Assembly (NCBI RefSeq): GCF_023168165.1 | Contig: NZ_BQYJ01000005.1 | Location: forward strand, 124,001 to 188,000 | Direction: 5' to 3' | DNA: 64,000 nt | Source of the DNA: Niallia sp. NCCP-28 | GTDB taxonomy: Bacteria > Bacillota > Bacilli > Bacillales > Cytobacillaceae | Shown: in pieces, positions 43,916 to 53,438 of the stretch | Position numbering within the stretch: position 1 is the stretch's first letter | How the letters are laid out: every line of letters begins with the position of its first letter | The notes under the pieces: model-generated | What the model saw: the letters and a program-made list of their open reading frames with translations, nothing else | The model's database searches: none | What the model was told of the DNA's origin: nothing | Made by a program: the position numbers and the translations under genes

Positions 43916-45482
43916 ATCTATCCTCCTTTTCTTCTATCAGCTGATAATGCAGAGGCGGTATTACACCATCCCTTTTATTGCGAAAGAAAAAATAAGGATG
44001 ACCATTATAAGCTATTTCCTTATCCTCAAATAGAATAACTCGTTCAGCATATTGATCTACAATATCCATATCATGGGTTACCATCACAATAGTCGTGCCT
44101 TCTTGCTGTCTCCTTTTTAACAGACGAAGCAATTGCTTTGCTGATTTTTCATCTTGGCCAAAGGTAGGCTCATCCAATAATAGTATATCCTGATCTAACA
44201 AAAGCATCGTAGCCACGCTTAAACGTCTTTTCTGTCCGAAACTTAGCATAAATGGATGAAGGTTCATATATTCTGCTAATCCAAATTCTTTTAGAAGCAT
44301 AGTTGTTTTGGCAGCAGTATCTTCTTCCTTCCAATCATGCTGCCTTGCCGAAAATGCCACTTCTTCAAATACAGTATCATTAATAAACTGAAGCTCTGGA
44401 TTTTGAAATACAAAACCTATCATGCTATAAAGATCTTTATCTTTCCATTTCCTTACACTTTTTCCCTTTATCAGAATATCCCCGCTTTTAAGCTTTATTA
44501 AATTTGCCAATGCTTTTAGGAATGTGCTTTTTCCGCTGCCATTTTTCCCAACAATCGCAACCCATTCTCCTCTGCGGATACTACCGTTGATGCTGTTTAA
44601 AACAGAAGTATTCTTATAGGCCAAAGCTGCATTTTCTTTAACTATAATAGACTCTATTTCAGCCCTTTTACACCCGGCCCGCAATTTCCTGCTTTCATAG
44701 CGATGCATCAGCTCCTTATTTAATGGATGCAAAGGATTGTGCACAACCTCTTCCCATTTGAAAGGATATACCTTTGGTCTCCAAATTCCCGCTTCTTCCA
44801 TTTCCTTCTGATAAGATAAAAGAATTTCTTTTGGAATGCCCTCTGCAATAACATGACTATTCTTATCTAAAAGAATCAAACGATCCATCCATTCTATACA
44901 TCCATCTAAAACATGCTCCACAAAAACCATGGTTTGTTTTGTGCGCTTTGAAGTTTCATTCAGTAATTCAAATATTTCCTTTCGGCTTGCTGGATCTATT
45001 TGCGCTGTCGGTTCATCAAAAAATAAAACTTCTGGCTCAAGGGCCAATAAACAAGCTAAAGCAAGCCTTTGCTTCATGCCACCTGATAATTCTTGAATTG
45101 GAGTAGCTGGGTCAATAGACAAACCAACTATTTTTAGAAACTTGGAAATTTCCTCATCCATTTTTTCTGTTGGGATTTTTCTATTTTCCAAACTAAACGC
45201 AATTTCGTCATTCACATGCTTCATGCAAAATTGAGCATCAGGATCTTGGAACATGACCCCTACCTGTTTTTTCCTTGTTACTTCCCCACTTACTTCCGCT
45301 TCAATATGCTCTGGGATAATTCCTGCTAAAACAGATAATAATGTAGATTTGCCACATCCGCTCGGCCCAAGAATTAATACCTTTTCTCCCTCTGAAATAG
45401 ATAAACTAATATTATCTAAAACTTTCTTTTTTTGATTAAAAAAACAAACAGATAAACTTTTACAGCCTAACAACGAAGTCAT
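43878..45482 (-). CDS. ykoD: ECF transporter fused ATPase, YkoD type
   Basis: The 534-residue protein contains two complete ABC ATPase domains. The first has GPSGCGKST near residue 40 and LSGGMKQRLALA near 135; the second has GKNGSGKST near 313 and the non-canonical signature LSFGQKRRLSVA near 410, with Walker B ILLLDEPTFGQD. Such fused ATPases energise the ECF importer of HMP with YkoE and YkoC. I chose ATG 45482 (AAAGGAT upstream) over 45521, which overlaps ykoE more. Its neighbours and the TPP riboswitch upstream support the role. Confidence 0.87.
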   Translation of the reverse strand: MTSLLGCKSLSVCFFNQKKKVLDNISLSISEGEKVLILGPSGCGKSTLLSVLAGIIPEHIEAEVSGEVTRKKQVGVMFQDPDAQFCMKHVNDEIAFSLENRKIPTEKMDEEISKFLKIVGLSIDPATPIQELSGGMKQRLALACLLALEPEVLFFDEPTAQIDPASRKEIFELLNETSKRTKQTMVFVEHVLDGCIEWMDRLILLDKNSHVIAEGIPKEILLSYQKEMEEAGIWRPKVYPFKWEEVVHNPLHPLNKELMHRYESRKLRAGCKRAEIESIIVKENAALAYKNTSVLNSINGSIRRGEWVAIVGKNGSGKSTFLKALANLIKLKSGDILIKGKSVRKWKDKDLYSMIGFVFQNPELQFINDTVFEEVAFSARQHDWKEEDTAAKTTMLLKEFGLAEYMNLHPFMLSFGQKRRLSVATMLLLDQDILLLDEPTFGQDEKSAKQLLRLLKRRQQEGTTIVMVTHDMDIVDQYAERVILFEDKEIAYNGHPYFFFRNKRDGVIPPLHYQLIEEKEDRYANEQSLLSISH

Positions 45483-46056
45483 TTTGACCATCCTTTGCTC
45501 TGGCGCTTGTTCGAATAGCATACTGATCTAAAGCCCCTGTTTTTGCAATGGCATCTACGATTAACTTCCCTAATAGACCACCAAGCAACATTCCGCTAAT
45601 GATATTAATCACCAATGTAGCTACAAGTGCTGTCGCTGTATAATAAGCAAATCCATTTGCAACGATGCCGTAAATAATATTAAAAATTCCGGCTACAGCT
45701 CCAGAAAACATTAAAACAGAAAGATTATATTTTTTATAGCGAAACAGGGCAAAAGCAATTTCAGCTCCAATTCCTTGAAATACTCCCACCAATAATGCTG
45801 ATAATCCAAAATGACTTCCTGTTAGAAGCTCCACTGCTGCCGCTGCAACTTCTGCAATAAAAGCAGCACCTGGTTTTTGAATAATATAAGCAACAATAGG
45901 ACTGGCAATAACCCATATTCCAAACATAAATCCGGCTCCAATAGGACCTACTAATGCAGAAATAGGAATCCATAAAGTAGACCATCCTAGATAAAGGACC
46001 CCGCAAGCAACAGATAGGATAACCAGCAACACTACCTCTTTTATTTTCCAGTTCAT
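45460..46056 (-). CDS. ykoE: ECF transporter S component, YkoE family
   Basis: YkoE is the substrate-binding membrane subunit of the thiamine-precursor ECF transporter. The 198-residue protein has six hydrophobic helices; GVLYLGWSTLWIP and GPIGAGFMFGIWVIA near residues 20-60 and AAAAVELLTGS are typical. Its ATG overlaps the tenA stop (ATGA), and AAAGGAG lies upstream. The in-frame extension to 46113 lies within tenA and is not supported. Confidence 0.87.
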   Translation of the reverse strand: MNWKIKEVVLLVILSVACGVLYLGWSTLWIPISALVGPIGAGFMFGIWVIASPIVAYIIQKPGAAFIAEVAAAAVELLTGSHFGLSALLVGVFQGIGAEIAFALFRYKKYNLSVLMFSGAVAGIFNIIYGIVANGFAYYTATALVATLVINIISGMLLGGLLGKLIVDAIAKTGALDQYAIRTSARAKDGQNDFVVRL

Positions 46057-46739
46057 GCTCTTATATTCTCCTTTGCTACAGGCCACTCTTCTACCGTATA
46101 CGCCATCTCCCAAAATTTATATTCTAGCTGGCAGCTTAGAAGAAAGTACTCTTTTAGTTTTTTCTTTTGCTTCTGGCTTAAGGTTTCGGCAATTTCATCC
46201 AATCTTGCACAAAACTTGTCGGTAACAGTATCCATACGCGCTCCATAAAATTGAATCCAGTCGTAAAAAGGATGGGCAATATCTGGGTCTACTTCTTCAA
46301 TCAATTTTCTTCCAATCTCTAAGTAGGTCCATGGACAAGGCAATAATACAGCTAAAATATCTGGAATGTCTCCTGAATAGGCCACTGTAAGCATATGGCG
46401 AATATAATGATGCGAAGAAGGCGATAGAGAGTATCCCTGCAAGTCTTCATAAACAACCCCCGCTACTTGGCAGAAATTATTATGTGGATGAACTTCACTA
46501 TTTAAAATAAAGGAAATTTGCTCATTAAACATTTGCATATCCTCTCTATTGTCACACTTAGAAATTGCGATCCCATAAATTTGAATAAAGGAATTCAAGT
46601 ATTCAAAATCCTGTTTGACATAATGAATAAGCTGTTCTTTTTTTAAATCCCCTTTTGCAATTCCTTGAACAAATGGATGTTCAAAAATGGCTTGAAAAAT
46701 ACTGTCTGCTTCTTGACGCAATTCTTGTGAAAATTTCAA
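46053..46739 (-). CDS. tenA: Aminopyrimidine aminohydrolase / thiaminase II
   Basis: TenA hydrolyses amino-HMP from degraded thiamine to HMP, feeding salvage. The 228-residue all-helical protein has the catalytic Cys in AVLLPCPWTYLEIG near residue 140 and the conserved EHPFVQGIAKGDL start and DPxxxxPFYDWIQFY-like block near 170. It is the first gene of an operon with ykoE, ykoD and ykoC, which import the same class of precursor, under a TPP riboswitch. GGAGG lies before the ATG. Confidence 0.92.
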   Translation of the reverse strand: MKFSQELRQEADSIFQAIFEHPFVQGIAKGDLKKEQLIHYVKQDFEYLNSFIQIYGIAISKCDNREDMQMFNEQISFILNSEVHPHNNFCQVAGVVYEDLQGYSLSPSSHHYIRHMLTVAYSGDIPDILAVLLPCPWTYLEIGRKLIEEVDPDIAHPFYDWIQFYGARMDTVTDKFCARLDEIAETLSQKQKKKLKEYFLLSCQLEYKFWEMAYTVEEWPVAKENIRA

Positions 46740-46828
46740 TGTTTTTCCTCCTTTTAGTTAGGGAAAAGGAATTGGGAGCGGCAATCATCTAATCTTCATG
46801 GAAAATAACTGATGATTCTTCTTGCACA

Positions 46829-46857
46829 TAAAAAAACCACTCCAAAAATGGAGTGGC
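46829..46857 (-). terminator. Riboswitch-controlled terminator before tenA
   Basis: CCACTCC-N6-GGAGTGG is followed by TTTTTTT on the minus strand, between the TPP riboswitch and tenA. CCACT/AGTGG also occurs in the aptamer, which allows a switch in pairing. Confidence 0.88.
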
Positions 46858-46907
46858 TAAAATTATAGTTAAAAGAATAATAATATACATTAAAATACTT
46901 TCAGCTA

Positions 46908-47012
46908 ATGATGCCGACTCCACTTTCCTACGCTAGTATGAACTAGATCAGGTTCAAAGGGTCCAAGAATATCTTGTCTCAGCCTTAATTGGCTCCCCTA
47001 GTGGATTCCCTA
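46908..47012 (-). ncRNA. TPP (thi-box) riboswitch
   Basis: On the minus strand the conserved parts occur in order: AGGGGAGCC, GGCTGAGAC with the CUGAGA element, GACCCTTTGAACCTGATC, and CTAGCGTAGGAAAGTGG. These are the P2/J2-3 and P4/P5 cores of the thiamine pyrophosphate aptamer. It precedes tenA-ykoEDC. The terminator at 46829 suggests transcriptional control: TPP bound, operon off. Confidence 0.96.
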
Positions 47013-47233
47013 TTAATTTACTTATACTTTACAAAAAGGAGAATATATTTGTCAACTAAATATTCGAATTAGTTCGAAAAATATAGATGAACAGCATGTA
47101 ATTCCACATTCTGTGCTTAAGCGGACATTCTAGTGTATATTTTCTTATACATTATGCAAAAGCTAAGCTTATATGCAATCTTTATGGTTTAATCTAAAAG
47201 GAGTGTTACAAAAATGTGAACAACATTACCCCT

Positions 47234-47248
47234 AGAAAACGCTTTAAT
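47234..47248. promoter_or_regulatory. Candidate CcpA (cre) site upstream of lctP
   Basis: The minus-strand ATTAAAGCGTTTTCT fits the cre consensus at all but one position (G to T at position 3). Confidence 0.5.
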
Positions 47249-47276
47249 TGTTCGTTTCACAAAACGGACACAACAT

Positions 47277-47294
47277 TTGTGATGTTATTCACAA
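47277..47294. promoter_or_regulatory. Rex operator upstream of lctP-ldh
   Basis: TTGTGATGTTATTCACAA keeps both TTGTGA/TCACAA arms of the Rex site. It lies just upstream of a TATAAT at 47304, so a bound repressor would block the promoter until NADH rises. Confidence 0.85.
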
Positions 47295-47354
47295 TATTAG
47301 TATTATAATAACGGCATAGAAAGCAATAATGATCTTTCAAAGGAGATGGACAAT

Positions 47355-48971
47355 ATGTCAGTTTGGAATCAAATATATGATCCTTTAAATAATTTATGGA
47401 TCTCAGCACTTGTTGCAGCAATACCTATTATATTTTTTATTTTGATGTTAACAGTCTTAAAATTAAAAGGTTATATAGCTGGACTTTACAGCATTATCGT
47501 AGCAGCACTCGTTGCTATACTCGTTTATAAAATGCCAGTCATATTAGTGGTAATGGCCGCAGTCTACGGTGCATTAGCTGGTATTTGGCCAGTCGCATCG
47601 ATTGTATTTGCCGCTATATTCTTATATAAAATAACCGTTAAAACGGGAAAATTCGCTGTAATTGAAAATAGCATCTCTTTTATTACCTCTGATCAGCGTC
47701 TGCAAGTTCTGATTGTAGCCTTTTCATTTGGAGCCTTTTTAGAAGGAGCTGCAGGGTTTGGAGCACCAGTTGCTATAACAGCAGCCATTTTAGTAGGTCT
47801 TGGCTTTAGTCCTATTTATGCTGCTAGTTTATGCCTAATTGCAAATATTGCAGGTGGAGCATATGGCGCGATGGGTATTCCTGTAACTGTACCATCCCTT
47901 CTTACAGGTTTAGATGGACTTATTGTCGGTAGATATACAGCACTTATCATTCCATTTATAAGTATTTTCGTTGCATTCTTACTAGTATTTATTATTGATG
48001 GTTTTAAAGGCATCAAACAAACATTCCCAGCTATTTTAGTCAGTGGACTATCATTTGCTATTACACAAGCGCTTGTTTTGTATTTCATTGGTGCAGAATT
48101 GGCAAATATTTTTGCAGCAATCATTAGTTTAGTTGCTCTTGCTCTATTCTTGCAAAAATGGCAGCCAAAAGAAATTTACCGCGTTAACCACGAAAAAGCA
48201 GAACAAAGCACATCAACCTATTCTTTGGGTCAGATTGCCTTTGCTTGGATGCCATTTATCTTTTTAACAATTTGCGTAACAATTTTTAACTTATCATTCT
48301 TTAAAAATCTCTTTATTCCAGGTGGACCATTGGAAAAACTAGTGTTATTACTTCCAATTCCATTTTTAAATAATAACGTGATGAAGCTTTCACCAATTGT
48401 CCCGGAAGCAACGCCATATGCTGCTGTATTTAAATTAGATTTATTCTCATCTACTACTACAGCAATTATTATTACTATTATTGTGGCAAGTATCATTTTC
48501 AAAACTAGCGGCAGACTATTAGCTGAAACAGCAAAAGAGACATTCCATGAATTATTGACACCCGTGTTAACTATTTGCAGCGTACTTGCTTTTGCCTATA
48601 TTTGTACTTATTCTGGCATGTCTTCAACACTTGGTTTAGCGTTTGCTTCTACTGGCGGCATTTTCCCGCTATTTTCACCAATCTTAGGATGGTTAGGTGT
48701 TTTCTTAACAGGTTCTGTTGTAAACAGCGGATCACTATTTGCTCCACTGCAATCTGTTACAGCTACTCAAATTGGCATAGCACCTGAAACAATGGTTGCA
48801 GTCAATGTAATGGGAGGCACTATGGCAAAAATGATTTCTCCACAATCTATCGCCGTAGCAGCAGCTGCCGTTGGTTTAGCAGGAAAAGAAAGTCAATTAT
48901 TTGGTATTACAATTAAATATAGTTTGGCATTACTTGTAGTTATTGGCTTAATAAGCATATTAATATTCTAA
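47355..48971 (+). CDS. lctP: L-lactate permease
   Basis: LctP moves lactate across the membrane with protons. The 538-residue protein has about 13 hydrophobic segments and the LctP family blocks FSFGAFLEGAAGFGAPVAITAAI (near residue 115) and NVMGGTMAKMISPQSIAVA near 480. I chose ATG 47355, since AAAGGAG lies 9 nt upstream; the 47346 ATG touches that site. It is cotranscribed with ldh 36 nt downstream and sits behind a Rex box, so it probably serves lactate release or exchange under low oxygen. Confidence 0.93.
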   Translation: MSVWNQIYDPLNNLWISALVAAIPIIFFILMLTVLKLKGYIAGLYSIIVAALVAILVYKMPVILVVMAAVYGALAGIWPVASIVFAAIFLYKITVKTGKFAVIENSISFITSDQRLQVLIVAFSFGAFLEGAAGFGAPVAITAAILVGLGFSPIYAASLCLIANIAGGAYGAMGIPVTVPSLLTGLDGLIVGRYTALIIPFISIFVAFLLVFIIDGFKGIKQTFPAILVSGLSFAITQALVLYFIGAELANIFAAIISLVALALFLQKWQPKEIYRVNHEKAEQSTSTYSLGQIAFAWMPFIFLTICVTIFNLSFFKNLFIPGGPLEKLVLLLPIPFLNNNVMKLSPIVPEATPYAAVFKLDLFSSTTTAIIITIIVASIIFKTSGRLLAETAKETFHELLTPVLTICSVLAFAYICTYSGMSSTLGLAFASTGGIFPLFSPILGWLGVFLTGSVVNSGSLFAPLQSVTATQIGIAPETMVAVNVMGGTMAKMISPQSIAVAAAAVGLAGKESQLFGITIKYSLALLVVIGLISILIF

Positions 48972-48992
48972 AACATAATTTCATTATAATAA

Positions 48993-49955
<963 letters not shown>

Positions 49956-49966
49956 TAATAAAATTC

Positions 49967-50030
49967 AACTGATGATCCATGGGGAGGGGGTTCTCCATGG
50001 ATCGTCAGTTGAGCCAATCAGGCTTTTTTT
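49967..50030 (+). terminator. Composite terminator of lctP-ldh
   Basis: AACTGATGATCCATGG pairs with CCATGGATCGTCAGTT (15 of 16). A second short stem AGCC-AATCA-GGCT with TTTTTT follows directly. Confidence 0.85.
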
Positions 50031-50108
50031 ACAGGCAGTAGTTATCCCTCATCTAAGATTCTTACAATCTTGAGGTGGGGCTTTACTGCCCGTTAATGCT
50101 TGATTAAA
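50031..50108 (-). repeat. Intergenic hairpin repeat family 2, copy B
   Basis: On the minus strand GCATTAACGGGCAGTAAAG, CCCCACCTCAAGATTGTAAG and GAGGGATAACTACTGCC form a long imperfect hairpin. The first 16 bases match copy A at 12136 with one change. Confidence 0.6.
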
Positions 50109-50116
50109 AAATTGCT

Positions 50117-50157
50117 AAAAGGACCTGTAAGTTCTATTCCAACTTACAGGTCCTTTT
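50117..50157 (-). terminator. Terminator of the alkyltransferase-like gene
   Basis: AAAAGGACCTGTAAGTT and AACTTACAGGTCCTTTT form a 17-bp perfect stem with a T-tail. It overlaps the stop codon of the gene. Confidence 0.92.
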
Positions 50158-50479
50158 ATTCCTCCCAAAACTCGATTGGATCATATATATAGCTTTTTAG
50201 TAATACTTGTTCATCCTTTTCAAAAACGATTCCTTCTTTTTGAAGCAAATGCTTTTGAAGCAGCCTGCCCTCCTCTGTCGGAATTGTCAGTTTTCCGCTG
50301 GCATTAACGACTCGATGCCATGGAAGTTGATATTTTTCACTCATAGAATGAAGGATACGGACAACTTGCCTTGCTGCCCGGTTGCTCCCTGCTGCTTTTG
50401 CTATTTGTCCATATGTCATAACTTTGCCTCGAGGAATCGATTGAATTATTTTAATCACATTTAAAGTAAATGGCTGCAT
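50156..50479 (-). CDS. atl: Alkyltransferase-like (ATL) DNA repair protein
   Basis: The 107-residue protein resembles the DNA-binding domain of O6-alkylguanine alkyltransferases (IPRGKVMTYGQIAKAAGSNRAARQV) but reads PWHRV where active enzymes have PCHRV. The missing Cys makes it an ATL, which flags alkylated guanine for nucleotide excision repair rather than removing the lesion. The start at 50479 has AAAGGGA upstream; the frame to 50515 is less likely. Confidence 0.9.
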   Translation of the reverse strand: MQPFTLNVIKIIQSIPRGKVMTYGQIAKAAGSNRAARQVVRILHSMSEKYQLPWHRVVNASGKLTIPTEEGRLLQKHLLQKEGIVFEKDEQVLLKSYIYDPIEFWEE

Positions 50480-50539
50480 ATATTTATTCCCTTTCCATTT
50501 ATTGTTTCTCTGCAAAATAATCTTCTTTCATTTTACATA

Positions 50540-50575
50540 AAAATAGCGAATTCCATAAAGGGAATTCGCTATTTT
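50540..50575 (-). terminator. Terminator of the CotF-like pair
   Basis: AAATAGCGAATTCC and GGAATTCGCTATTT form a 14-bp stem with T-runs. Confidence 0.9.
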
Positions 50576-50582
50576 CTGCTAA

Positions 50583-50894
50583 TTAAATTCCTATATTTTG
50601 TTGCAGCATCTGATTTGTTTGTGTCTGAGTTTGTGTATACGCATTTATTTGCTTATTAATTTCTGCGCTTAATACTGGTGAAGATGTATTATACCAGCCT
50701 TGCTGTGACATTAACTGGTAGGTTTGATCCTGCATTTTTAACGTACTTTGCAAAAGCTGTTCGAATACTCGACGGACTTCTGGACAGTTTGATTCTGTAA
50801 CAGCTGTTGTATACTCACGTGCGGAACGTTTTAGATCAGCTAAAAAGGAATAAACAATATCTTGTTCTCCAATGGTAGGTATTTGCATATTCAT
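50583..50894 (-). CDS. CotF-family spore coat protein
   Basis: The 103-residue protein matches the small CotF-type coat family: DIVYSFLADLKRSAREYTTAVTE at the start, then a helical VRRVFEQLLQSTLKMQDQTYQLMSQQGWY, and a Gln/Thr-rich end. Such proteins are made in the mother cell and deposited on the spore coat. It is the second gene of a pair with another CotF-like gene 18 nt upstream. No sigma-K promoter was identified with confidence. Confidence 0.8.
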   Translation of the reverse strand: MNMQIPTIGEQDIVYSFLADLKRSAREYTTAVTESNCPEVRRVFEQLLQSTLKMQDQTYQLMSQQGWYNTSSPVLSAEINKQINAYTQTQTQTNQMLQQNIGI

Positions 50895-50912
50895 CTCTTA
50901 TCCCCTCTCCCT

Positions 50913-51128
50913 TTAACTCATGTTTGGTGCAATAGAAGCATGCTGCTGTACTGTATTTAATAGCGTTTGATAATGCTTTTGATGCTCTTTCACAATTCCT
51001 GTAAATAATTGCTGTACAGCAGGATTTTGCACATGTGTAAGTGAAATAATTGCCTGTTTTATTAATAAATCTTCATTTGACATACAATCAGCTAAGTATT
51101 CAAGTTCTTTTCCTGTTAAAGGCTTCAT
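50913..51128 (-). CDS. Small CotF-like coat-associated protein
   Basis: The 71-residue helical protein (LTGKELEYLADCMSNEDLLIKQ, then NPAVQQLFTGIVKEHQKHYQTLL) looks like the N-terminal half of CotF-family or YhcQ-like proteins. It precedes the CotF-like gene in the same operon and probably is also a coat protein. AAGGGGGAG lies before the ATG. Confidence 0.72.
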   Translation of the reverse strand: MKPLTGKELEYLADCMSNEDLLIKQAIISLTHVQNPAVQQLFTGIVKEHQKHYQTLLNTVQQHASIAPNMS

Positions 51129-51278
51129 ATTTATCTCCCCCTTCTTTCTCCATTAGTCTCCCTCCACTTCCAACCAGAATGCATGTAAAAATTTTGGAAA
51201 GTTCTTAGAATGCAGTAGTAGGAATTTGTCACTTTGGAAATACTTAGCTAGAAGATTTTTAAATACGGAGGACTTATT

Positions 51279-52493
51279 ATGCAGCTACAAACAGGAAACT
51301 TCTACTGGCCGACAACTTTTTCAGAACATCCCTCTTATCCCCCATTAAATGAGGATATCACTTGTGATGTTGTAATAATTGGCGGGGGCAGTTCTGGTGC
51401 TCAGTGCGCCCACTATTTAAGTGAAACAGGACTTGATGTAGTAATAGTAGATAAACGAAAAGTCGGAGAAGGCAGCACGCTTACGAACACCGCCCTTATT
51501 CAATACTTAGGAGACAAAATGCTATTTGAATTAGTCAATAGCTTCGGGGAGAAAACAGCCATTGCACATACTAAGTTATGCGAAGCTGCTATTAATGATA
51601 TTGAAAATGCCGCCCATTCCCTAGATATACCATCTGACTTTATTCGGAGAGATTCTTTATACTTCGCCAGTTATAAAGAAGATATAGAAAAACTAGAAAA
51701 AGAATATTTTTATTTGAATAAGCATGGTTTTCAGGCCACTCTTTTAGAAGAACGGGAAATTAAAGAGAAATATGGGTTCAGCAAATATAAGGCACTGTAT
51801 ACCTTTAATGACGGCGAAATCAATCCTTTTAGATTCAACCATGCCTTGATTGCTGATGCTGTAAAAAAGGGTGTGCGTATGTATGAGCATACTAGAATAA
51901 ATGGAAAAAAACTCACTAAAGATGCTGCTATTTGTTCCACAGAAAATGGCTATTCCATTACAGCCAAAAAGGTAATTTTTGCGGCAGGTTATGAAAACCT
52001 AGAATTTAAAAAAGAAAAAAATGGCCTATTATTAAGTTCCTATGCTGTTGTTACCAATCAGCTGACAGATTTTTCCCATTGGCACAAGCGTACGTTAATT
52101 TGGGAAACAGCGCGTCCTTATATATATATGCGCACAACAAAAGATAATCGTATTATCATTGGAGGACTTGATGATGATACGACAAATCCTGAAGATCGAG
52201 ACTCTAAAATTATTTATCGGAAAAATAAATTAATAAAGGAATGCCAAAGACTTTTTCCTGAATTAGATATTTATCCAGAATATTATCTCGGCGCATTCTA
52301 CGGAGGAACACATGACGGTCTTCCTATTATTGGCGAGTATGAAGAATATCCAAACTGTTATTTCTTAATGGCATATGGCGATAATGGCCTAGTCTACAGC
52401 ATGGCTTTAGCGAAAATTTTAAAGGAAGTTATTGTAGCAGGCTCTCACCCCGCCATGTCCATTTACAGCAATAGCCGGAGAAAAACCTCTTAA
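51279..52493 (+). CDS. FAD-dependent oxidoreductase, DAO family
   Basis: The 404-residue flavoprotein of the glycine/D-amino-acid oxidase (DadA-like) family has the FAD motif DVVIIGGGSSGAQCAHYLSETG (residues 30-51) and, at the end, DGLPIIGEYEEYPNCYFLMAYGDNGL. It probably oxidises an amine or amino acid, but the substrate is unknown. No Rieske domain is present at the C-terminus. CGGAGGAC lies before the ATG. Confidence 0.82.
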   Translation: MQLQTGNFYWPTTFSEHPSYPPLNEDITCDVVIIGGGSSGAQCAHYLSETGLDVVIVDKRKVGEGSTLTNTALIQYLGDKMLFELVNSFGEKTAIAHTKLCEAAINDIENAAHSLDIPSDFIRRDSLYFASYKEDIEKLEKEYFYLNKHGFQATLLEEREIKEKYGFSKYKALYTFNDGEINPFRFNHALIADAVKKGVRMYEHTRINGKKLTKDAAICSTENGYSITAKKVIFAAGYENLEFKKEKNGLLLSSYAVVTNQLTDFSHWHKRTLIWETARPYIYMRTTKDNRIIIGGLDDDTTNPEDRDSKIIYRKNKLIKECQRLFPELDIYPEYYLGAFYGGTHDGLPIIGEYEEYPNCYFLMAYGDNGLVYSMALAKILKEVIVAGSHPAMSIYSNSRRKTS

Positions 52494-52498
52494 TAGTA

Positions 52499-52550
52499 TA
52501 AAAAAGAAACAGAGAACCGATTAACATTCTATCGGCTCTCTTCTTTTTAT
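52499..52550. terminator. Terminator between the FAD gene and rmlD
   Basis: AAAAAGAA, AGAG and CCGAT pair with ATCGG, CTCT and TTCTTTTT around a 9-nt loop. T-rich on both sides, so probably bidirectional. Confidence 0.75.
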
Positions 52551-52593
52551 TTAATCCTATATATTTAGTTCATTTCCTCAATCTATCAGCTTT

Positions 52594-53436
52594 TTAGTTA
52601 ATATTGTTTTTAAATCGTTCAAGAGCATTTTTCCATGTTGGAACAAAAAAGCCAGCTGCTTTTACTTTTTCCAAAGACATAACAGAATATTGAGGTCTTT
52701 TTGCCTTTTGCGGGAAAGCAGATGAATCTACTGGTGTGACTTCTACCGCTTCTGTTTTTAATATCTCTTTTGCAAAATCAAACCATGTAGCTGTTTCATC
52801 ATTAGAAAAATGGTACAATCCACCTTCTATATCTTTTTCCACTATATAAAGCAGAAATGCAGCAAGATCTTTTGCATAAGTTGGACGTCCATACTGATCA
52901 TTTACAACTTTTAAGATATCCATTTTTTTGGCTAAATTTAGCATGGTATAAACAAAGTTATGACCATGCTCTCCAAACACCCATGATGTTCTTATAATAT
53001 GGGCATTAGGCAAATACTGCTGAATTTCTTGTTCACCAGCCAACTTTGCTTTTCCATATTCATTTAATGGATTGGTTGGATCTATTGTTTCATACCACTC
53101 TTTTTTGGTTCCATCAAACACATAATCTGTACTGATATATATAAGCTTTGCTTGAACGGAAGCTGCCGCCTTGCTAATGATAGCTGAACCATCTTTGTTA
53201 ATTTTCCAGTTCAACTCTTTGCCATCATCTTCTGCTGCTTCTACATTTGTATATGCTGCACAATGCAGAATCCAATCTGGCTGAATCTCCTTTACCTTTG
53301 AGTGTACCGCCTGCTCATCTGTAATATCTAATTCATCCTTAGTAAATGAATGTACTTGATATGTTTTATTTTTTTCAGATAATTCAACAACATCCTGACC
53401 TAATTGACCGTTAGCACCTGTAATGAATATTTTCAT
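52594..53436 (-). CDS. rmlD: dTDP-4-dehydrorhamnose reductase
   Basis: RmlD makes dTDP-L-rhamnose in the final, NADPH-dependent step. The 280-residue SDR has the motif ITGANGQLGQDVVEL (residues 4-18), the active-site YISTDYVFDG near 100 and YGKAKLAGEQ near 127. The order on the minus strand is rmlA-rmlC-rmlB-rmlD with 2-3 nt gaps, so the four are one operon. Confidence 0.95.
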   Translation of the reverse strand: MKIFITGANGQLGQDVVELSEKNKTYQVHSFTKDELDITDEQAVHSKVKEIQPDWILHCAAYTNVEAAEDDGKELNWKINKDGSAIISKAAASVQAKLIYISTDYVFDGTKKEWYETIDPTNPLNEYGKAKLAGEQEIQQYLPNAHIIRTSWVFGEHGHNFVYTMLNLAKKMDILKVVNDQYGRPTYAKDLAAFLLYIVEKDIEGGLYHFSNDETATWFDFAKEILKTEAVEVTPVDSSAFPQKAKRPQYSVMSLEKVKAAGFFVPTWKNALERFKNNIN

Positions 53437-53438
53437 TA

